The notes below the pieces were generated by a model. That model searched no databases. It had not been told where the DNA came from and saw nothing but the letters and a program-made list of their open reading frames with translations. From Triglochin maritima (lineage: Eukaryota > Streptophyta > Magnoliopsida > Alismatales > Juncaginaceae): DNA of 64,000 bases. Every line of letters starts with the position of its first letter. Position 1 is the first letter of the stretch. A program made the translations under genes and the position numbers. The DNA is taken from contig OY821787.1 of assembly GCA_963682175.1 (NCBI GenBank), positions 17,090,501-17,154,500 of the forward strand, read 5' to 3'. Of the stretch, positions 22,166-36,194 are shown piece by piece.

Positions 22166-23950
22166 GCATGTTAAACATTGAAATAGAGAACGTAAAATGA
22201 TAGAAAGAATACAAATAAATCATGAAGCATAAGCTTCTTCCGCACCCATAAACAACTGCACCCATAAATGCAGCTTCTTCCTCCAAAAGTAAATGAAGCA
22301 TACACATCACAAGTACAATAAACAAGCAACATAATAAATAAACTAACAAGAACTTACAACTTGAGAATGCCACAAAACCTTAAATCTTTGCTGCGAAATG
22401 GGTCTTTGGGAAAAGTGATTAATATGTTTTGGGAAAAAACATTTGAGGATTTCATCAATATCCAATATATCGACATGATTTCATTTGGCTGGCTTGAGAG
22501 GTGAGATCCACCGGTTCGTTAAGGGAATGTTCAGTAATCATCTATTAGCTTGATGGATCCTGAGGTAATTTACAAGGCACGAAAAGGTAAGTGGAAATCA
22601 ACCTGGGGTAAAACCTACTATGCTAATGAGTAACTTCATCCGTGGATACCCTGGGGTAAAATCTAGTGGGCAAATGAGTAACTTCGTTAATGTTACATTA
22701 TAATTTTGAAATTAAGCCTGATTAATAGAGAGAAAAACCAAGGGAAAAATAAAATTTTACGATAAATCCCAACATAAAAATCAAGCAAAATTCGCCAAGA
22801 CAAGAAAACTTAAATTATGAAAAAAAACCTTGCTAATGCTACATTAGTTCTAAAATATTACAAGGAATCCAAAAGTGATTTTTTAAAGGCTCCCAAAAGT
22901 TACCAAATCCAAAAAAAAATGAAAGTTCAAATTCCACCATTAAAATAAAAAAAATCCAAAAAATAGACGAGGATGAACGACGAGATGAAACTACTACTCT
23001 TACCTGAGACTTGTAGACCTCGTGTTCTGGTTACTCATCGTGGTCCATCTCACTAGGATTTGTTGGGTTCAAAATGGTTTTAGTGCCCTTGGACGAAGGA
23101 AGGAAGCGGTTTTGTGGTGGTTTCTTGAGCATATTATTCTTTAGCTTGTTTGTGTAGGAGTGGAAAACATGGTTTGAATGAATGAATGTTTTTTCTCTTC
23201 AAAATTCAAATTCGCAATTCAAATTGCTGCAGGGAAGTGTGTAAGAAAAATTCTGACATTGGCAGATAAAGATGTGTGGAGAGAGAGGGTGAGCGTTTAA
23301 TGGAGAGAGAATATGAGTGCTATTGGTGATTGGTTTTGTGGTTTGGTGACTGAGATTATTTGGTGATTACATGTCATGTGCGTGAGTTTTGGGGTGGGAA
23401 GATGGGTTAGAAATTCTTTTCTTCTTTCATAAATTAAATGTTCAACTTCGCCATGATCCACGGCTTGAAGATTTGCAAAAACATATTTCCCCATTATGGG
23501 GTTACAAAGGTAGATTAGAAGCTCAAAAGGATATTTCCTGGTTCATACAAAATGTGGGACTACTGACCGGACAAAAGGAAATGGAAGCATAAGTAGACCG
23601 CATAACGAGTCAATTTTTACTACTCTTAATCAGCCCAACGATTTGACGGAGTCTCCATCTCATGGGCCGCCTCCACCCCACCAAAGTTGTTGTCGAGTTA
23701 CTTCCCCTCTAATTGTGACTCATGGGTTTCCCATGTTGTTAGTGTTCTAGTCTGTCGAGCTTGCCCATTGCATCGGGATAGTCATTGGCGAGAGGGGTCT
23801 CCAAGAGCCAAAGTGCTGGCTCGTTTGATTCCTAGAGTCTGTTGCAGTTCTCCCTGTCTTTTCAAAGTACCTGACCAATATTCAAAAATATCAAAACATT
23901 TATTTAACAAGCAATCAAAAGAGTTTGATTCTTTTCCAAAATATTCTATT
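22166..23950. other. Unassigned region
   Basis: A 48-bp direct duplication, CCTGGGGTAAAA and flank at 22602 and 22650, is the only clear structure. Open frames at 23389-23592 and 23687-23962 are short and unrecognised. The latter may belong to the 3' end of the LINE that follows, but I see no poly(A) tail to mark that end. Confidence 0.4.
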
Positions 23951-23958
23951 ATTCCTTT

Positions 23959-24760
23959 CTAACCAAATTGTCCAAAGTGATGCTTGTTCGAGTCTTGGGT
24001 CCTTAAATCAAGTCGATTTTGGATTCCCAGCCTGAAGGCAGTGTTATTACCTATTATCATGTTTAAGTCTATTTGCGATGTTTTATCAAAAAATAGTGAT
24101 GCAAAGTCACATTCAAAAGATATGTTGACACAATTCCAAGTGCTTATCACACATATATTGGGCAAGAAGGATCTATGTTGATACCTTTGTTAATGATGTT
24201 GTCCATAGTTAGTAATTTGTTTTGTGCGAGTAGCCATGAGAATACCTTGACCTTGGTCGAGCAATGCACATTCCAGATGTGTTTGGAAAGTGGGTATCAA
24301 ATATCACCAAACAATAACTTATACATATTGTTTGGTGTATATTGTCCGTTTTAGGTTAACTTCCATTTACGCTTGTCTTTCCTTTCTTGTAGGGTGATGG
24401 TAAGGTATACCTGACATAGCAGTGCCAATTGGTTATGATCTGTGTTTTGCTTAAACCTTTTTTTATCCAAGTAGGTTGGAAGGTTGTCCACTGAAAAATA
24501 TCGAAATCAAGATGAACTTATTTTTTTGTGTCGGTATAGATCGGGCCACATCTCACTTAGGGTTGTGTTATCATACGACTTGTCTAGCCAAAAGTGTTTG
24601 TGATCCATCCTTAACTGTCACATCACTTGGTTGAGATAAGGTCGGGACCCGATCCCGCATCTTTTGAAGAAAGGTGATATTGTGCTTCCTCTTTTAGGAA
24701 AGAATTCCAAATTACAAGTTCCAAATTGATATTTTGTTGTAACGATGTCTTGACAAATAC
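23959..24760 (-). pseudogene. LINE ORF2 C-terminal region (zf-RVT)
   Basis: On the minus strand, frames give EMWPDLYRHKK and then KVKVFSWLLAQNKLLTMDNI and INKGINIDPSCPIY, followed by HLNVTLHHYF-like residues. This is the zinc-binding region that follows plant LINE reverse transcriptases. Several stops and frame changes are present. It is the 3' end of the LINE whose other pieces lie at 29061, 36926, 39915, 41054 and 43860. A solo LTR with duplication CTTCT separates it from the RT core. Confidence 0.8.
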
Positions 24761-25380
24761 CTTCTTCAAAGGAATGTATGTTCTAAAAATATTCTTTATA
24801 TATCTTTAATTATGAATTGAATATATAAATATTTTATTCTTTTATTAATGTATTCTTTTTTTAGAAGAATTAAGGAAAATGCTCTTGGTCTACAAGCGTT
24901 GAGTTCTAAAAGATAATGGTTTACATAAATCAAAAGTAATTCACAATCATGATGATTAACATGGGACATTAATGACCGAGATAAGATTGTCATGTTGGTT
25001 AAAGGATATTGTAGTTCTACAAATATTTAACAACATGAGTATATAAAAGAGAAAGTGTTTACTTTTATATTTGAATAGACCTAGTAAATGAAACATTATG
25101 GAATTGTGTTTGTGTTATTAATGTTTAATGTCTTTTTCACATGAGAAGTTTATAATTTGATTATTATCAAACACTATCATTAGGTATAGTGATAAAGATA
25201 TTAATTGGTTGTGTATAACTTGTGCGGGAAAAAGTCATATGTCAAAAGATTATCATTACTCAATCTTCACTTGAGTGATGATATTATTGGAATCTTGATA
25301 AAGCAAAGTTATAATGTCCACAATTTAACTTATGTATAGTTACATATTTATAAGTAGCTTAAGAGATTAAGAAATGAATA

Positions 25381-27611
25381 TGTAGAATTTTGTGTCCCTA
25401 CGTATGTGTATATTTTAAAAAAATTATACATGCATACATGATCGATATTCATATTTTAGTAATTTTATGTACATTATTTCATGTTTATTCTAATATCATG
25501 CAATCCTACCCATATTAAAAAAAATCACAAAGAAATGATCATATCCAAAGGTTCTCTAAAACCTTGACGAAGATCCGGAGTTGCGCCGCTCGTTGAATCG
25601 TCCAACGATTTGCCTCCAAGTGTTCACCAAACTCTAAACAAGATTAGAGAAATGAGCTAGCCAATTCAATCTCTAAATTAAGCTTGAAATCTAGCTAATA
25701 ACCCCTCCAAAGCTCCAAGAGATTTTATCTCCGAAAGCTCTGACTAATTAAGAGAATTTCGTAGTGATTAATGGAGTGATTAGGGAGAGAGAAAATTTGC
25801 ATTAACACTTATGAAACAAGTAGGGTGAGGGGACCTATTTATAGCCTCCCAAATCACCCACATCATGAATTATTCTCTAGGCATGATCTCTTGCTTCTCT
25901 CTCACTTAAACCAATCACAATATGCCACATAATCATCATCAAACACGTTTGACCACAATAAGAGTTAATCCAGCTCATGATCTACATTATTCTCTTAATA
26001 ATTCTGGCAAAACCGTACCGAATGGTCGACCAAAACTAACTAACCAGTCGACCGATTGTTTAGTAAAACGCGGTTTCGGTTAGACCATGAAACCGAACGG
26101 TCGACCCATCACGCGCTTCACAAGCTACTGCGATTTTTCGGTCGAACAAACTTGCCCAAACGGTCGACCGTTTTTACACTAGAAACCCAATGTATGAGCC
26201 AATGGAACTTTTCGGTCGGACTGAGTCACAAGTCGGTCAATCGATCCTTGCCATGATCATCCCGCGAAATCTCCTGGAAATTTTTGGTCGAACCACGACC
26301 CTATACCGGTCGATCGGTCACTACCAAGACAAGCTCACGGAAGCTACTGGAAGGTTCTGGTCGACCAAACACATCCATCTGGTCGACCGTTCACATGCTC
26401 AACAACTACTGTAAATATTCGGTCGACCGGTCTCCGAAAAACGTTCGACCATTTTGTCTGATTTTTGCCTTTATCAAATTTTGGATTTATCTCCAACAAA
26501 ATTTGATCTTTTGGGGTTTTAGCAAATTCATATCTCATGGGATATATTATCCTATGTAATGTTAAACTATTACACCCCATAATATATACATCTTATACGA
26601 ATTTGTTTATGATTCTAAGTATGTCAATTCTCATGACATATTGATTTTATTGATTCACCACATGTGTCCATTTTGACATGAAACCCGACACACCATATGA
26701 ATTCAAAATAAACCTTCTTGTTTTCTAGTTTTGTGGTGTAACCTATAGGAGGATCTAAGCTCAATTGACAGCGATATTAAACACTTAATATCACAAAATA
26801 TAAACGGTATCTAGCTACACATTATAGTTACCCAATTAACATATATGTATTATTCCACTTGAACTAAACACGATCCATTTAGTGATGTAAGTGCACCACT
26901 TGTGTTTATCCCGTGCCTCATGATATTAAGAATATATGCAAAGTAGAAATGTGTCACCTTTGTATTGTATTCATTTCTTGATCTCTTTAGGCTAATTATA
27001 ATTATGTACCTTAGCTCAAGTTACATTGTGCACAATATAATTTTTCTTTATCAAGGGACCAACAAATATCATCACTCAATTAAGAGGGACAATGATAATC
27101 TTTTGACTAGTAATTTTCCAGCACAAGTCATGTTCAACCAACTATTGTCTTTATCACTATACTCATTGATAGCTTTTGACAATAATCAAATTAAACATTA
27201 CTTATGTGAAAAGATATAAGTCTCATATCTTAGCATCCAAGCCACAGTGAAAACATTAATGACAAAACACAAATCTATAATGTTTCACTTGTTAGGTTTA
27301 TTCAATAAATAAAAGTAACGATTTTCCTCTTTTATATACTCGTGTCGTCAAATATTGTAGAGCTACAATAATCGATGACCAACACGACAATCTTATCTCG
27401 GTAATTAATGTTCCATGTTAATTACCAAGATTGTGAATAACTTTTGATTTATGTAAAACATTATCTTTTAGAGCTCTACGGTTAAGGACCAAGAGTCTCC
27501 TCCTTAACACTTCCAAAAAACGAATACAATAATCAAGGAACAAAATGTTTGTACATCCAATTCATAATAATTGACATATAAAAGTAAAACGTTTAGAACA
27601 CATTCCTTTCA
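25381..27611 (-). mobile_element. Solo LTR, family 1 copy B (2,231 bp), nested in copy D
   Basis: On the + strand it begins TGTAGAATTTTGTGTCCC and ends CATTCCTTTCA. The perfect 5-bp duplication GAATA lies at 25376-25380 and 27612-27616. A TATAAATA box lies on the minus strand (complement of 25836-25843). An array of GGTCGACC palindromes and variants fills 26020-26460, upstream of the TATA box in the sense direction (U3). It is the youngest insertion of this stack. Confidence 0.93.
26020..26460. repeat. GGTCGACC palindrome array in LTR B
   Basis: Exact GGTCGACC occurs at about 26033, 26098, 26161, 26358, 26382 and 26420, with many one-mismatch variants such as GGTCGAAC between. Spacing is irregular. 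The position is U3, upstream of the LTR TATA box. Confidence 0.85.
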
Positions 27612-29060
27612 GAATATATAATACAAAAATGACGCATTCCTAATTTGTATAATATTCCTAATATCATGAGGCAATGGATAGACACAAGTGATATTATTTC
27701 ATATCACTAAATGGATCGTGTTATGTTCAAGTGAGCAAAACATCTTTGTTATTTGGATAACTATAATGTGTAGCTAGATACCGCTAATAGTTTATAATAT
27801 AAAGTGTTTTATATAATTGACAATATAACTTAGATCCTCCTATACGTCACACCATAAAATTAGGAAACGAGAAGTATGATTTTATGTTTGATGTGATGTG
27901 TTAAATTTCATGTGATGTGAAATAGTATACATATGGCAGAATAATAAAATCAATATGTCGTGATTACGACATGGTTAGAATAACAAATAAATTTACATGA
28001 GATGTATATATTATAGGGTATAATGTTTGGACATTATATATGATAATATGTTACATAATATAATGTGATCCGCAACATTATAACATATGAATTTGCTAAA
28101 ACCCCAAAGCTTAAATAGTGAAGCCAAAAATAGTGAAAAACGGTCGAACGTTTTTCAGGAACCAGTCAACCAAATTTAACAATAACTTTAAGTTCGGAAA
28201 GGGTCGACCAGCTGGACACATGGTTCGACCAAAATTATCAGGAGCATTCCTGGTAGGAGAACGATCAACTGATGTGTTACATGGTTCGACCGAAAATAAC
28301 AAGGACTTTTCTTGGTAGCAAAACGGTCGTCCGTCGTCCGTCTGGGCTTATCGTCCAACCAAAATTGTGAATAGGTAACCGATCAGTCAACCGATTGGTT
28401 ATTGAGGTTGACTGTTTGCTCACGATTTTGCCTGCATTAATAAGAGATTTTTGCTGATCATGGTCTGGATTTGATCCAACTTGGTCAAAAGAGGTTATGG
28501 TATGATGATGTGTAAAAATATGATTTGTTTAGATGAGAAATTATCAAGGTATCATGTGTAAGTAGTTTACACATGATGTGGGTTTGAGGATGCCCTATAA
28601 ATAGGTTCATCATCCTTTCCTTTGTTTGTATCAATGCATATCTTTCTCCTCTCTATATTTACTCCATTTCTTCCATCCGAAAATTCTCTAGATTAATTAT
28701 AGTGCTGGAGATTAATTTTTTTGGAGCATAAATGGATTATTAGCTAGATTCTAACCTAGTATTAGAGATTGATTTGCTAGCTTCGATCTCTCTAATCTTG
28801 TTTAAAGTTTGGTGAACACTTTGAGGAAATTCTGGGGTGATCCGAGTGCAACTCGACTTCCGATGATTGAAAAGGATTTGACAATCCTTTTTTGTATGAT
28901 GAACTTATGCATTTTATATATTATGTAGTATATATCATATTGAAATGCAAAAGGAAAATCTTGTACGTATAAATTGTTGAATAAATATGAAAACAATTTT
29001 GCTTGTGTATAATTTTTTTAAAATCATATACATAAGCATGGTACGAAATCCAACACTTCT

Positions 29061-29934
29061 TTGGTCGTCAAAACATCCCATAGTTTCTTAATCCGGAGAC
29101 TAAGGTCATGGTGTCTAATATTAAGTATTCCTAATCCACCATTTTGTTTTGGGTATACAGACTTTCTCCCATTTAACAAGGTTTTTAATTTATGATACTC
29201 CTATGAATTTGACCATAAAAAGCTTTTGCATATTTTTTCAATTTGTTTTAGGACACCCACTGGTGCTTGTATGAATCCTAATTGATGTGTAGAAAGTAGA
29301 GTGATTACCACATTTATCATTGTAATTCTTCCCCCTAATAAAAGTGGTTTAGTTTTCCATTTTGCGACCTTCTTCTCCATCTTGTTAATAATTGGTTGTC
29401 ATGCTTTCTGATTGCTTTTCTTATCAGATAAGGGAACTCCCAGTTATTTAAAGGTAGAGTTCCTTCTTCGCATCCTAGGAATCTCGTCAACTGATCTATT
29501 TGTCTTTGGGAGATATTTAACTCGGCTAGGATTGCTTTTTTTTTGTAGTTGATTTTTAGTGCTGACCTTGTTTCGAAGATTGCTAGAATTCTTTTGATGT
29601 TTGTAAGGTTGTCAAAATCCGGTTAAAGTAGCAGGGTGTCGTTTGTGAATTTAAGGTTTAGGATCAAGGGGTTTTTCGTCCCACTTGAATACCTTGAATA
29701 AAGTTTGACCTAAGTATGTGACCTAAAAGATTTGCTACAGCCAGAAAAGAAGTGGGGAGAGCAGATCTCCTTGCCTAAGTCCATTGGAAGATGAGAAGTA
29801 TCCTTTTGGGTGGCCGTTAATTAATATCAAAGTTTCCTTAGTTGATAAGTAGAGGTGGATCCAATCGCACCATTTCTTACTGCATCCTGGGGTTCTCATG
29901 TTTACCAGAAGGAAACCCCAGTCAATTTTATCAA
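29061..29934 (-). pseudogene. LINE ORF2 reverse transcriptase core
   Basis: The minus strand encodes FLDKIDWGFLLVNMRTPG, then KKWCDWIHLYLS, INGHPKGYFSSSNGLRQGD and LLSPLLFWL. These are the central motifs of LINE RT (the GLRQGDPLSP block). Toward 29061 comes GLGILNIRHHDLSLRIKKLW, typical of the region after RT. An in-frame stop follows FWL. The piece is bounded on the right by the MULE at 29935 and on the left by LTR copy D. Confidence 0.9.
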
Positions 29935-30360
29935 GGAAAATTTTTCAAAATAATTTTTTTTTAAAATTGCCAAAATAAACCTCATTTAAAAGTATTTTTC
30001 ATACTAGACCCGCTGCCACCACGTGGTGACACGTGGCGGTGCCGGCTTTTATTTTTTAGTGTCTAGAGAATCGACACTGGTGATGCCGAGTTCCCTCAAG
30101 CAGAACTCGACATCACCAGTATCGAGTTCAGTTTGGTTTTTTGCCCAACACTTGTCATATTTCGTTTGACGTGAGTTAAGGAGGACTCGGCACTTGTGAT
30201 GTCGAGTTCTTTTTGAACTGTTCTCCTGACACTCAGATCGTGCATGAGACGGTTTACGCGCTAGGAGAACAATTTCTTAAATAGAACTCGGCATCCTAGA
30301 TGCCAAGTTCTAAAGGAAGAACTCGGTGTTACAACGCCGAGTTCCGTCGGGCTATAAAAG
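29935..30360 (+). repeat. MULE left terminal inverted repeat
   Basis: It includes CTGCCACCACGTGGTGACAC and a string of dyads made of GAACTCGGCATC and GATGCCGAGTTC, with GATGTCGAGTTC variants. The same features appear inverted at 36430-36916, with indels. Such ends normally hold the transposase binding sites and promoters. Confidence 0.88.
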
Positions 30361-30370
30361 CAGCCTGACG

Positions 30371-30393
30371 CCCCCCCCCCCCCCCCCCCCCCC
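30371..30393. repeat. 23-base C homopolymer
   Basis: An uninterrupted C tract sits directly inside the MULE left repeat, after CAGCCTGACG. Such tracts are mutable and the length may not be exact. Confidence 0.9.
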
Positions 30394-31256
30394 GTCGAGT
30401 TCTCGCGATTTTAAGGTTAGGGTTTCGATTTTTTTCGTTTTCCACTGTTTTCTTGTTTTTTTATTTATAAGGATGATATACATTGTTGTTTTAGGTATGA
30501 TTGTAGTGTTTTTGTTAGTTAAGGAACTCGTTTTGGTTAGATTTCGATTTTGGGTTTTTAGGCCAAACTATTTATTTCTTGTTTCTTAGTTGATTATTCA
30601 TTTCATTTTTGTTGATTGTAGGTCTACGGTAGTAATCTTAAAAATAGTTGAATTTAAGTTTGATTATTGTTATTGAAATTAGATTTTTTGTTGTTATTTT
30701 GGTTTGAATGTATGTTAGTTTTAATGATGTAAACTTAAAAATGATTTACTTGGGTTTGAATGTATGTCTTTGATTGTATGTTGGTATTGAAGTTTGATTT
30801 TTGTAATCTTAAAAATAGAGTAATGAATATATGTGAGTTTTAATGGAAAAAATATGTTGAAGTTGAGAAATATGTGTTTTAAATATGTCGTGATTTGTAT
30901 GTTGTTTGAATGTATGTCGTTTGAATTTGTGAAATATGTCGTTATTTAGATGTTTGGAAGTTGAGATTGTTATTTGTAGTATCGTTAGTTTCTTTTACAG
31001 TGCAGGTTTATATTTTACGAATTTGAAAATATAGGGGAGGTTAGGTCAAAATTTTAAAAAAAATCTAACATTAATCGTAGCGTTGTTTATTGTAGTTGAT
31101 TTTGCTAGTACACTCATTGCTCGACGTTTATAGCCGTTTGCTACTACACTCGATTGAGGTAATTTTTAAAACTTTTTAGTACTTTCAAATTTTTAATTAA
31201 TTAGTAATAGAAGAACAATCATCTCACTTGAACACATTTTCAAATTTAATTAATAT

Positions 31257-34014
31257 ATGTTAGGAATGGATAAAGATGATGAAGGATCTTTCTTGGTCAT
31301 GTATAATGGGAAATTAGAATGTAACGGAGATGTGACAGAGTATACAGGATCTGACCGCAAATTGGTAGTTGTTCCGTTGAACATAAAATATGGGGATTTA
31401 ATGGATGTCATAAGATCCAAATGTTGTTATACACACAATATGTTTGATGTGAAGTTGACGGCGAAATTGCCATTAAACAATGATTGGACATACGCTCCAT
31501 TAACCAATGATAGGTCGGTTTATGGAATGATGTGTTTGTTTAAAAAGATGTATGTGGTTGGAGTGTATGTGGAAGCCGAACCTAAAGTGGCCGACCCTAC
31601 GCTGACAACCAACACTCATTCGTCGGAGTATGGTACAGTAAGGTCGACCGGTTGGGACTGCGGAATAGATTTGAATATAAGTCTAAATCCTACAACCGAA
31701 GTTCCGACATACCACCAAATTCCATATTTCCAATCGCATAACTATCAGCAAACATGCAATAAATGACCAGGAAATGCATGTGACATTCCGTTTAGCAGTG
31801 CAAATCCTTATCCTGGTCTGTCGCAATTTGAACACATGCATTACAGTCATGATGAGTTTGCTAGTAGGGCTGGACCATCTACCTCATATCCCTCCCTTGG
31901 GCTTGGTTTGTCAACTGTTGACCCAATTTATTTTGACCAGAATGCATGCAAGAGATGCATAGCGTTGAAGATGATGACACTGAGGAATTAGGGGATTACA
32001 GTACACCATTCGCTATAGAAGATGAACCTGAAGGTGTTTCTGCTAATGAAGTCGTTCCGGAGACACAGGATGTCATATATGTGATGGGCCAATCCATAAA
32101 CCGTGAAGACGAAAACGTTGTTGATGATGCAGTTGCTAACAACGACATGATACCAACTCTTAATGAACTTCCCGATATCTTCGAGGACGACAACTGGATA
32201 GAGAATTATGTAATTGAACACTCATTCTTCGATGCTGTGAACAATTTGGAACGGGGTGATTGGCGTACGGAAGATGGTCGTTCTTTTTGGGATAACGAAA
32301 TTTCTCAACGAAAGATGATTTGGTTCACGCTCTGCAGTTGTGGCACATTAAAAAGTTTGTTTAGTATTCAGTTGTGGTTTCTTCAACGAAACGGTATACT
32401 GTTCATTGTCTTCGTCGTGATGAGGATAACTGCAAATGGAGTCTACATGCGTCTGTCCCAAAAGGCTGCAGATATTTTCAAGTGAAAATGTACGACGCCG
32501 AGCACACTTGTTCCAAGCCGATGTTGCTAAACGACAACAAACAATGCAGTGCTAATTTTTTTTACGACTTGATAATGTCATCTGTTAGAACTAAGTTCAC
32601 AATTACTCCTGCTGAGATAATGGAAAGGGTGAAGACCAAATACTCACTTAAAATCGGTTACGCTAAAGAATGACATGTCAGGCAAAAAACGTTGAACCGA
32701 ATTTATGGTGCCGAAGAAGACAGTTTTAGGGATCTGCGAAGGTTCCTCACAATTCTCTGTCAAAACAATGAAGGATTTGTTGTCGAAATAGAGACCGTAC
32801 AGGTAAATCCAGACGAGGAGATGTTTAAGCATGTGTTTTAGGCGTTCGGGCCATCAATTAGTGGGTTTCAATATTGCAGACCCGTTGTCAGTGTGGATGG
32901 AACCCACCACTATAGCAAATATAGAGGTTTACTGCTAATTGCTGTGAGCACAGATACAGACAATGGAATTTTCCTTTGACATTTGCTGTTGTGGAGAGCG
33001 AGAAGACAGAGTCGTGGACGTCGTTACTTCAATTGTTGGCAAGTAGAGTGACTAGGCGACCCGATTGTGTATTATCACCGATAGATTTTCGGGAATAAAT
33101 GCTTGTGTGTGAGCTACATTTCCACCTTCAGAGGGGCATGTACATAGATTCTGTCTTCGACACATGAAAAAAATCTTTCTAAATATCAAAATTGCAATGA
33201 AAGAATGGGACAAATCAAGTTTTACGAAGCAGGTAAAACTCATTCTTTTATGAAATTTGAAGAGCTAATGAAGGCTATTGCATAAAAACATAAACCGATA
33301 TACGAGTAGATTCAGCATCAAGGTCCTTTGGAAAGTTGGACTTGTTGTCACGACGGGGTCGACGTTTCGGATGTATGATAAGAAACATGTCAGAAAGCTT
33401 CAACAATGTCTTACGATGGGCATGCGGTATGCCAATTACGACCATGATTTTGATGACATTTCTCCGTTTGAACAAATTCTTTGTTAAAAGAAGGGACGTC
33501 GCTGAGTCATGGAATGAAACATATGTACCGACAGTCCACACCGTGGTAACGGCAAACAACAATCTGGTCAGAACTCATACAGTAACTCGATACCACCAGT
33601 TGATGTACTAGGTTGAAGCCAATAACGAGAAAAAAAATACCTTGTGAAATTTGAAGGAGTTATTACTTACACTTGTGGATACATAATTGCAATGCACGTC
33701 CCTGTTCACATGTACTAGCAGTTTGCAGCGGCAGACATGCAAATGTTAGCACTTCACATTTGGTCTCCCTGTATTATGAGGTTCAAATGTACAGACAGGC
33801 ATACAAACCAATATTTATCCCAATTCCTGATGTGATGTATTGGCCAGATCGTGGCAACATCACAATGAAGCCTTCGCAAACCAAAAGACCTCATGGTCGG
33901 CCAAAATCAATGTGAATCCGAAACGAGATGGACGAGCACTCTGGAAGAAGGGTACAATGTGGGAGATGTGGCGGTTTGGGACATAATAGAAAACGATGCA
34001 AGGAACCTATATAG
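31257..34014 (+). pseudogene. MULE transposase (MURA type), frameshifted
   Basis: Segments in order are: N-terminal MLGMDKDDEGSFLVMYNGKL (31257 on); an acidic linker; a DNA-binding region with CLRRDEDNCKWSLHAS and AEHTCSKPM (32410-32530); a catalytic core with D in VSVDGTHHYSKYRG (about 32893), D in CIITDRFSGI (about 33083) and E in NMSESFNNVL (about 33397); a SWIM zinc finger CNARPCSHVLAVC (33690-33730); and a CCHC knuckle CGRCGGLGHNRKRC (33958-33999). The catalytic acids survive, but several frame changes and stops (near 31764, 31980, 32335, 32673 and 32840) break the protein. Confidence 0.9.
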
Positions 34015-34335
34015 TAAAATTGTTTAAAAATGTCTTCTTTACTATTATGTAGGATTTCAGATAAATGTAAGACTTGAATGATGATTAAATGTAAGACTTG
34101 AATTGATGTGGTGTAAGACTTGGTGGTGTAAGAGTTGAATGTGGTGTAAGAGTTGAATGTTTTTTAAGATTTGATTGTGTAAGACTTCAACGAATGTCCT
34201 TCCCTATTGGTAAAAAACTAGATGTTTGATTTTTATGACTCCAATTTTTCGTAACTGTAATTAATATTACGTTGATTCTTAAGATATGATTTGCAACACT
34301 TCAATGTTTTCTAATATTTAACGTGTTATGTACAG

Positions 34336-36194
34336 ATGGAGTTAGGTGCTTCCAGTACCGGTTCGGTTAAAGGCAACTACGCTTCACAGGGTCTGGTAGA
34401 CAGATCAGTGTTGTTTTTCCGGCCAACCACAAGTCTGACCTGTTCAAAGATTTTGTAAGCATTTTACTACTTTCAATGAAATATTTGCACGTATGTATTA
34501 TATTTTGACATTTATCTTAAATTATGCAGAAGGATGTTAATGGCGTAAAATGCGTTGAGCATGGATCAAAGCTCAACGAATGACATATCACTGATGAGAG
34601 GATGTTGTTTCTGCTAGATTTGGCGGGGTTTGACATAGTCACTCAGTTGGGCCGAGTCCAGTTGGACCATACCTTGCTGGGGGCGATGGTTGAGCGTTGG
34701 AGACCGGAGACTCATTCATTTCACCTGCGACCTGGTGAGATCACTTGCACCTTGCGTGACATCTCTATGATTACCGGCTTGCGCATAGATGGTTTGCCGG
34801 TGTGTGACTCTCAGGAGTACGTTTGGTCAGAGGTCTACATGGATTTATTGGGTCAGGTCCCCGATGACTTGGGTCGTAAGGGTTCTCTAACTCTAGGTTG
34901 GTTACAAGCACAGTTTCAGCAGTTGCATTTTGATGCTGACGAGGAGACAATTACACGACACACCAGAGCCTTTATTCTGTTCCAGTTGGGATGCAGTATT
35001 TTGGCAGATAAGAGCGGCACGATGGTTTACTTGAAGTACATGTCTTTGCTCGGAGATTCGGCTGTCGCATCAGAGTACAGTTGGGGTAGTGCGGCTCTGG
35101 CCCACTTATATCACATGTTAGACGAAGCTTCTCTGATTCTGATCAAACATCTGCGTGGTTTTCTTACGTTCCTGTGGTTGTGGTGCTGGGAACATCTACA
35201 CATTGGGAGACCTTTGAAGAGCAAACCATTACTATACCGGATGACCACATGCCACCATTAGGTACCTGTTGGAGATGACCAAGATCATTCAAGGGTAGTG
35301 CGAAGACGACACTTGATTTTTATCGGAATGAGCTGGACGTGCAGGAATTTGATCAAGTGATCTGGGACCCTTATGCACATTTGGATCTTAGTCAGTTACC
35401 ACCATTATGTACGGAAGGTTCAGAGATCTGGACGAGCCGTACTTGGCTTATAAATTTTGGTGAGGTGGATATGCATTGTCCAGACCGAGTGATGAGACAG
35501 TTTGGTCTACAACAGCACATTCCAGAGACGATGGAGAGACATGTAGTGAAATCGTCTCAGGGGAGGTCGGTTGTTAATTGGTTGGCGGAAAATCACCAAT
35601 TCATTCAGCATTGGTCGCACAGAAGATATTATCTACAGTTTGAGCGACCACTCCTAGGTGTCACTCCTGAAGAGAGCACACATCTGTATATAGAATGGTA
35701 CTGGAGCATCACCGTACGTTGGATTGTTCATCACACGTTGGCTCCGACTCATAGCTTATACAGACCTCGAGCGGGTAGAGAGCGGGAGATGGTAAGATCT
35801 AAACATTTATTTTAGCAATTACCACATTTTAAAATTGTGTTTAGTGTTTGATGAACTATTTAATTATCTGTAGGTGCACGGAGTTTATGAGTTCCATGAA
35901 GAACTCCATCAAATTCACGAGGCAATTAGAGATCACAAGACATGCTCTTCAATGGTTGCGAAATTGAAGGAAAAAATGAAGACTTGGCTGATGTGTTTTT
36001 GTGCTGAAGAACTGACATTACATTTGAGTCAGGATCGCGTCGTTGAAGAAGAAGATCCACACACTCAAGAAGACACTGGCGGTCTGATTCTGGATACAGA
36101 GAATGCATCACGAGGAGGGGGACGAAGGGCGGGGAGAGGACGTGCTCAAGCACGTCCTGAAAGGAAGAATAGATTGAGAGGTCACTTAGGATAA
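34336..36194 (+). pseudogene. Plant mobile domain (PMD) protein gene in the MULE
   Basis: Exon 1 starts at ATG 34336 (MELGASSTGSVKGNYASQG). After a likely intron ending TTATGCAG (34530), the frame gives LLDLAGFDIVTQLGRVQLD, VERWRPETHSFHL and GEITCTLRDISMITGL, which are hallmark motifs of the aminotransferase-like plant mobile domain. A second block holds DQVIWDPYAHLDLSQLPP and VMRQFGLQQHIP. GTAAGA at 35791 and TCTGTAG before 35874 mark a second intron. The C-terminus is basic (GRRAGRGRAQARPERK). A TGA near 34580 and a stop and frame change near 35260 argue it is dead. PMD proteins are shared between transposons and host silencing factors (MAIN/MAIL1). The role in the element is unknown. Confidence 0.85.

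Larger units (their letters stand above)
24766..29055 (+). mobile_element. Solo LTR, family 1 copy D, split by copy B
   Basis: It starts TCAAAGGAATGTATGTTC and ends GAAATCCAACA. The perfect 5-bp duplication CTTCT lies at 24761-24765 and 29056-29060. Without the nested copy and its duplication it is 2,054 bp. Sense is plus: a TATAAATA box lies at 28596-28603 and a leader-like zone follows. The first base pair reads TC rather than TG, probably a point mutation. It carries GGTCGACC-type motifs at 28139-28440. It is inserted in the LINE ORF2. Confidence 0.9.

Noticed and set aside
21936..22373. 145-codon minus-strand frame as an intact protein
   Set aside because: Its first part is hydrophobic AT-rich text in the wrong frame. 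Only the ETPEAH to GNMF portion belongs to the heat-shock pseudogene.
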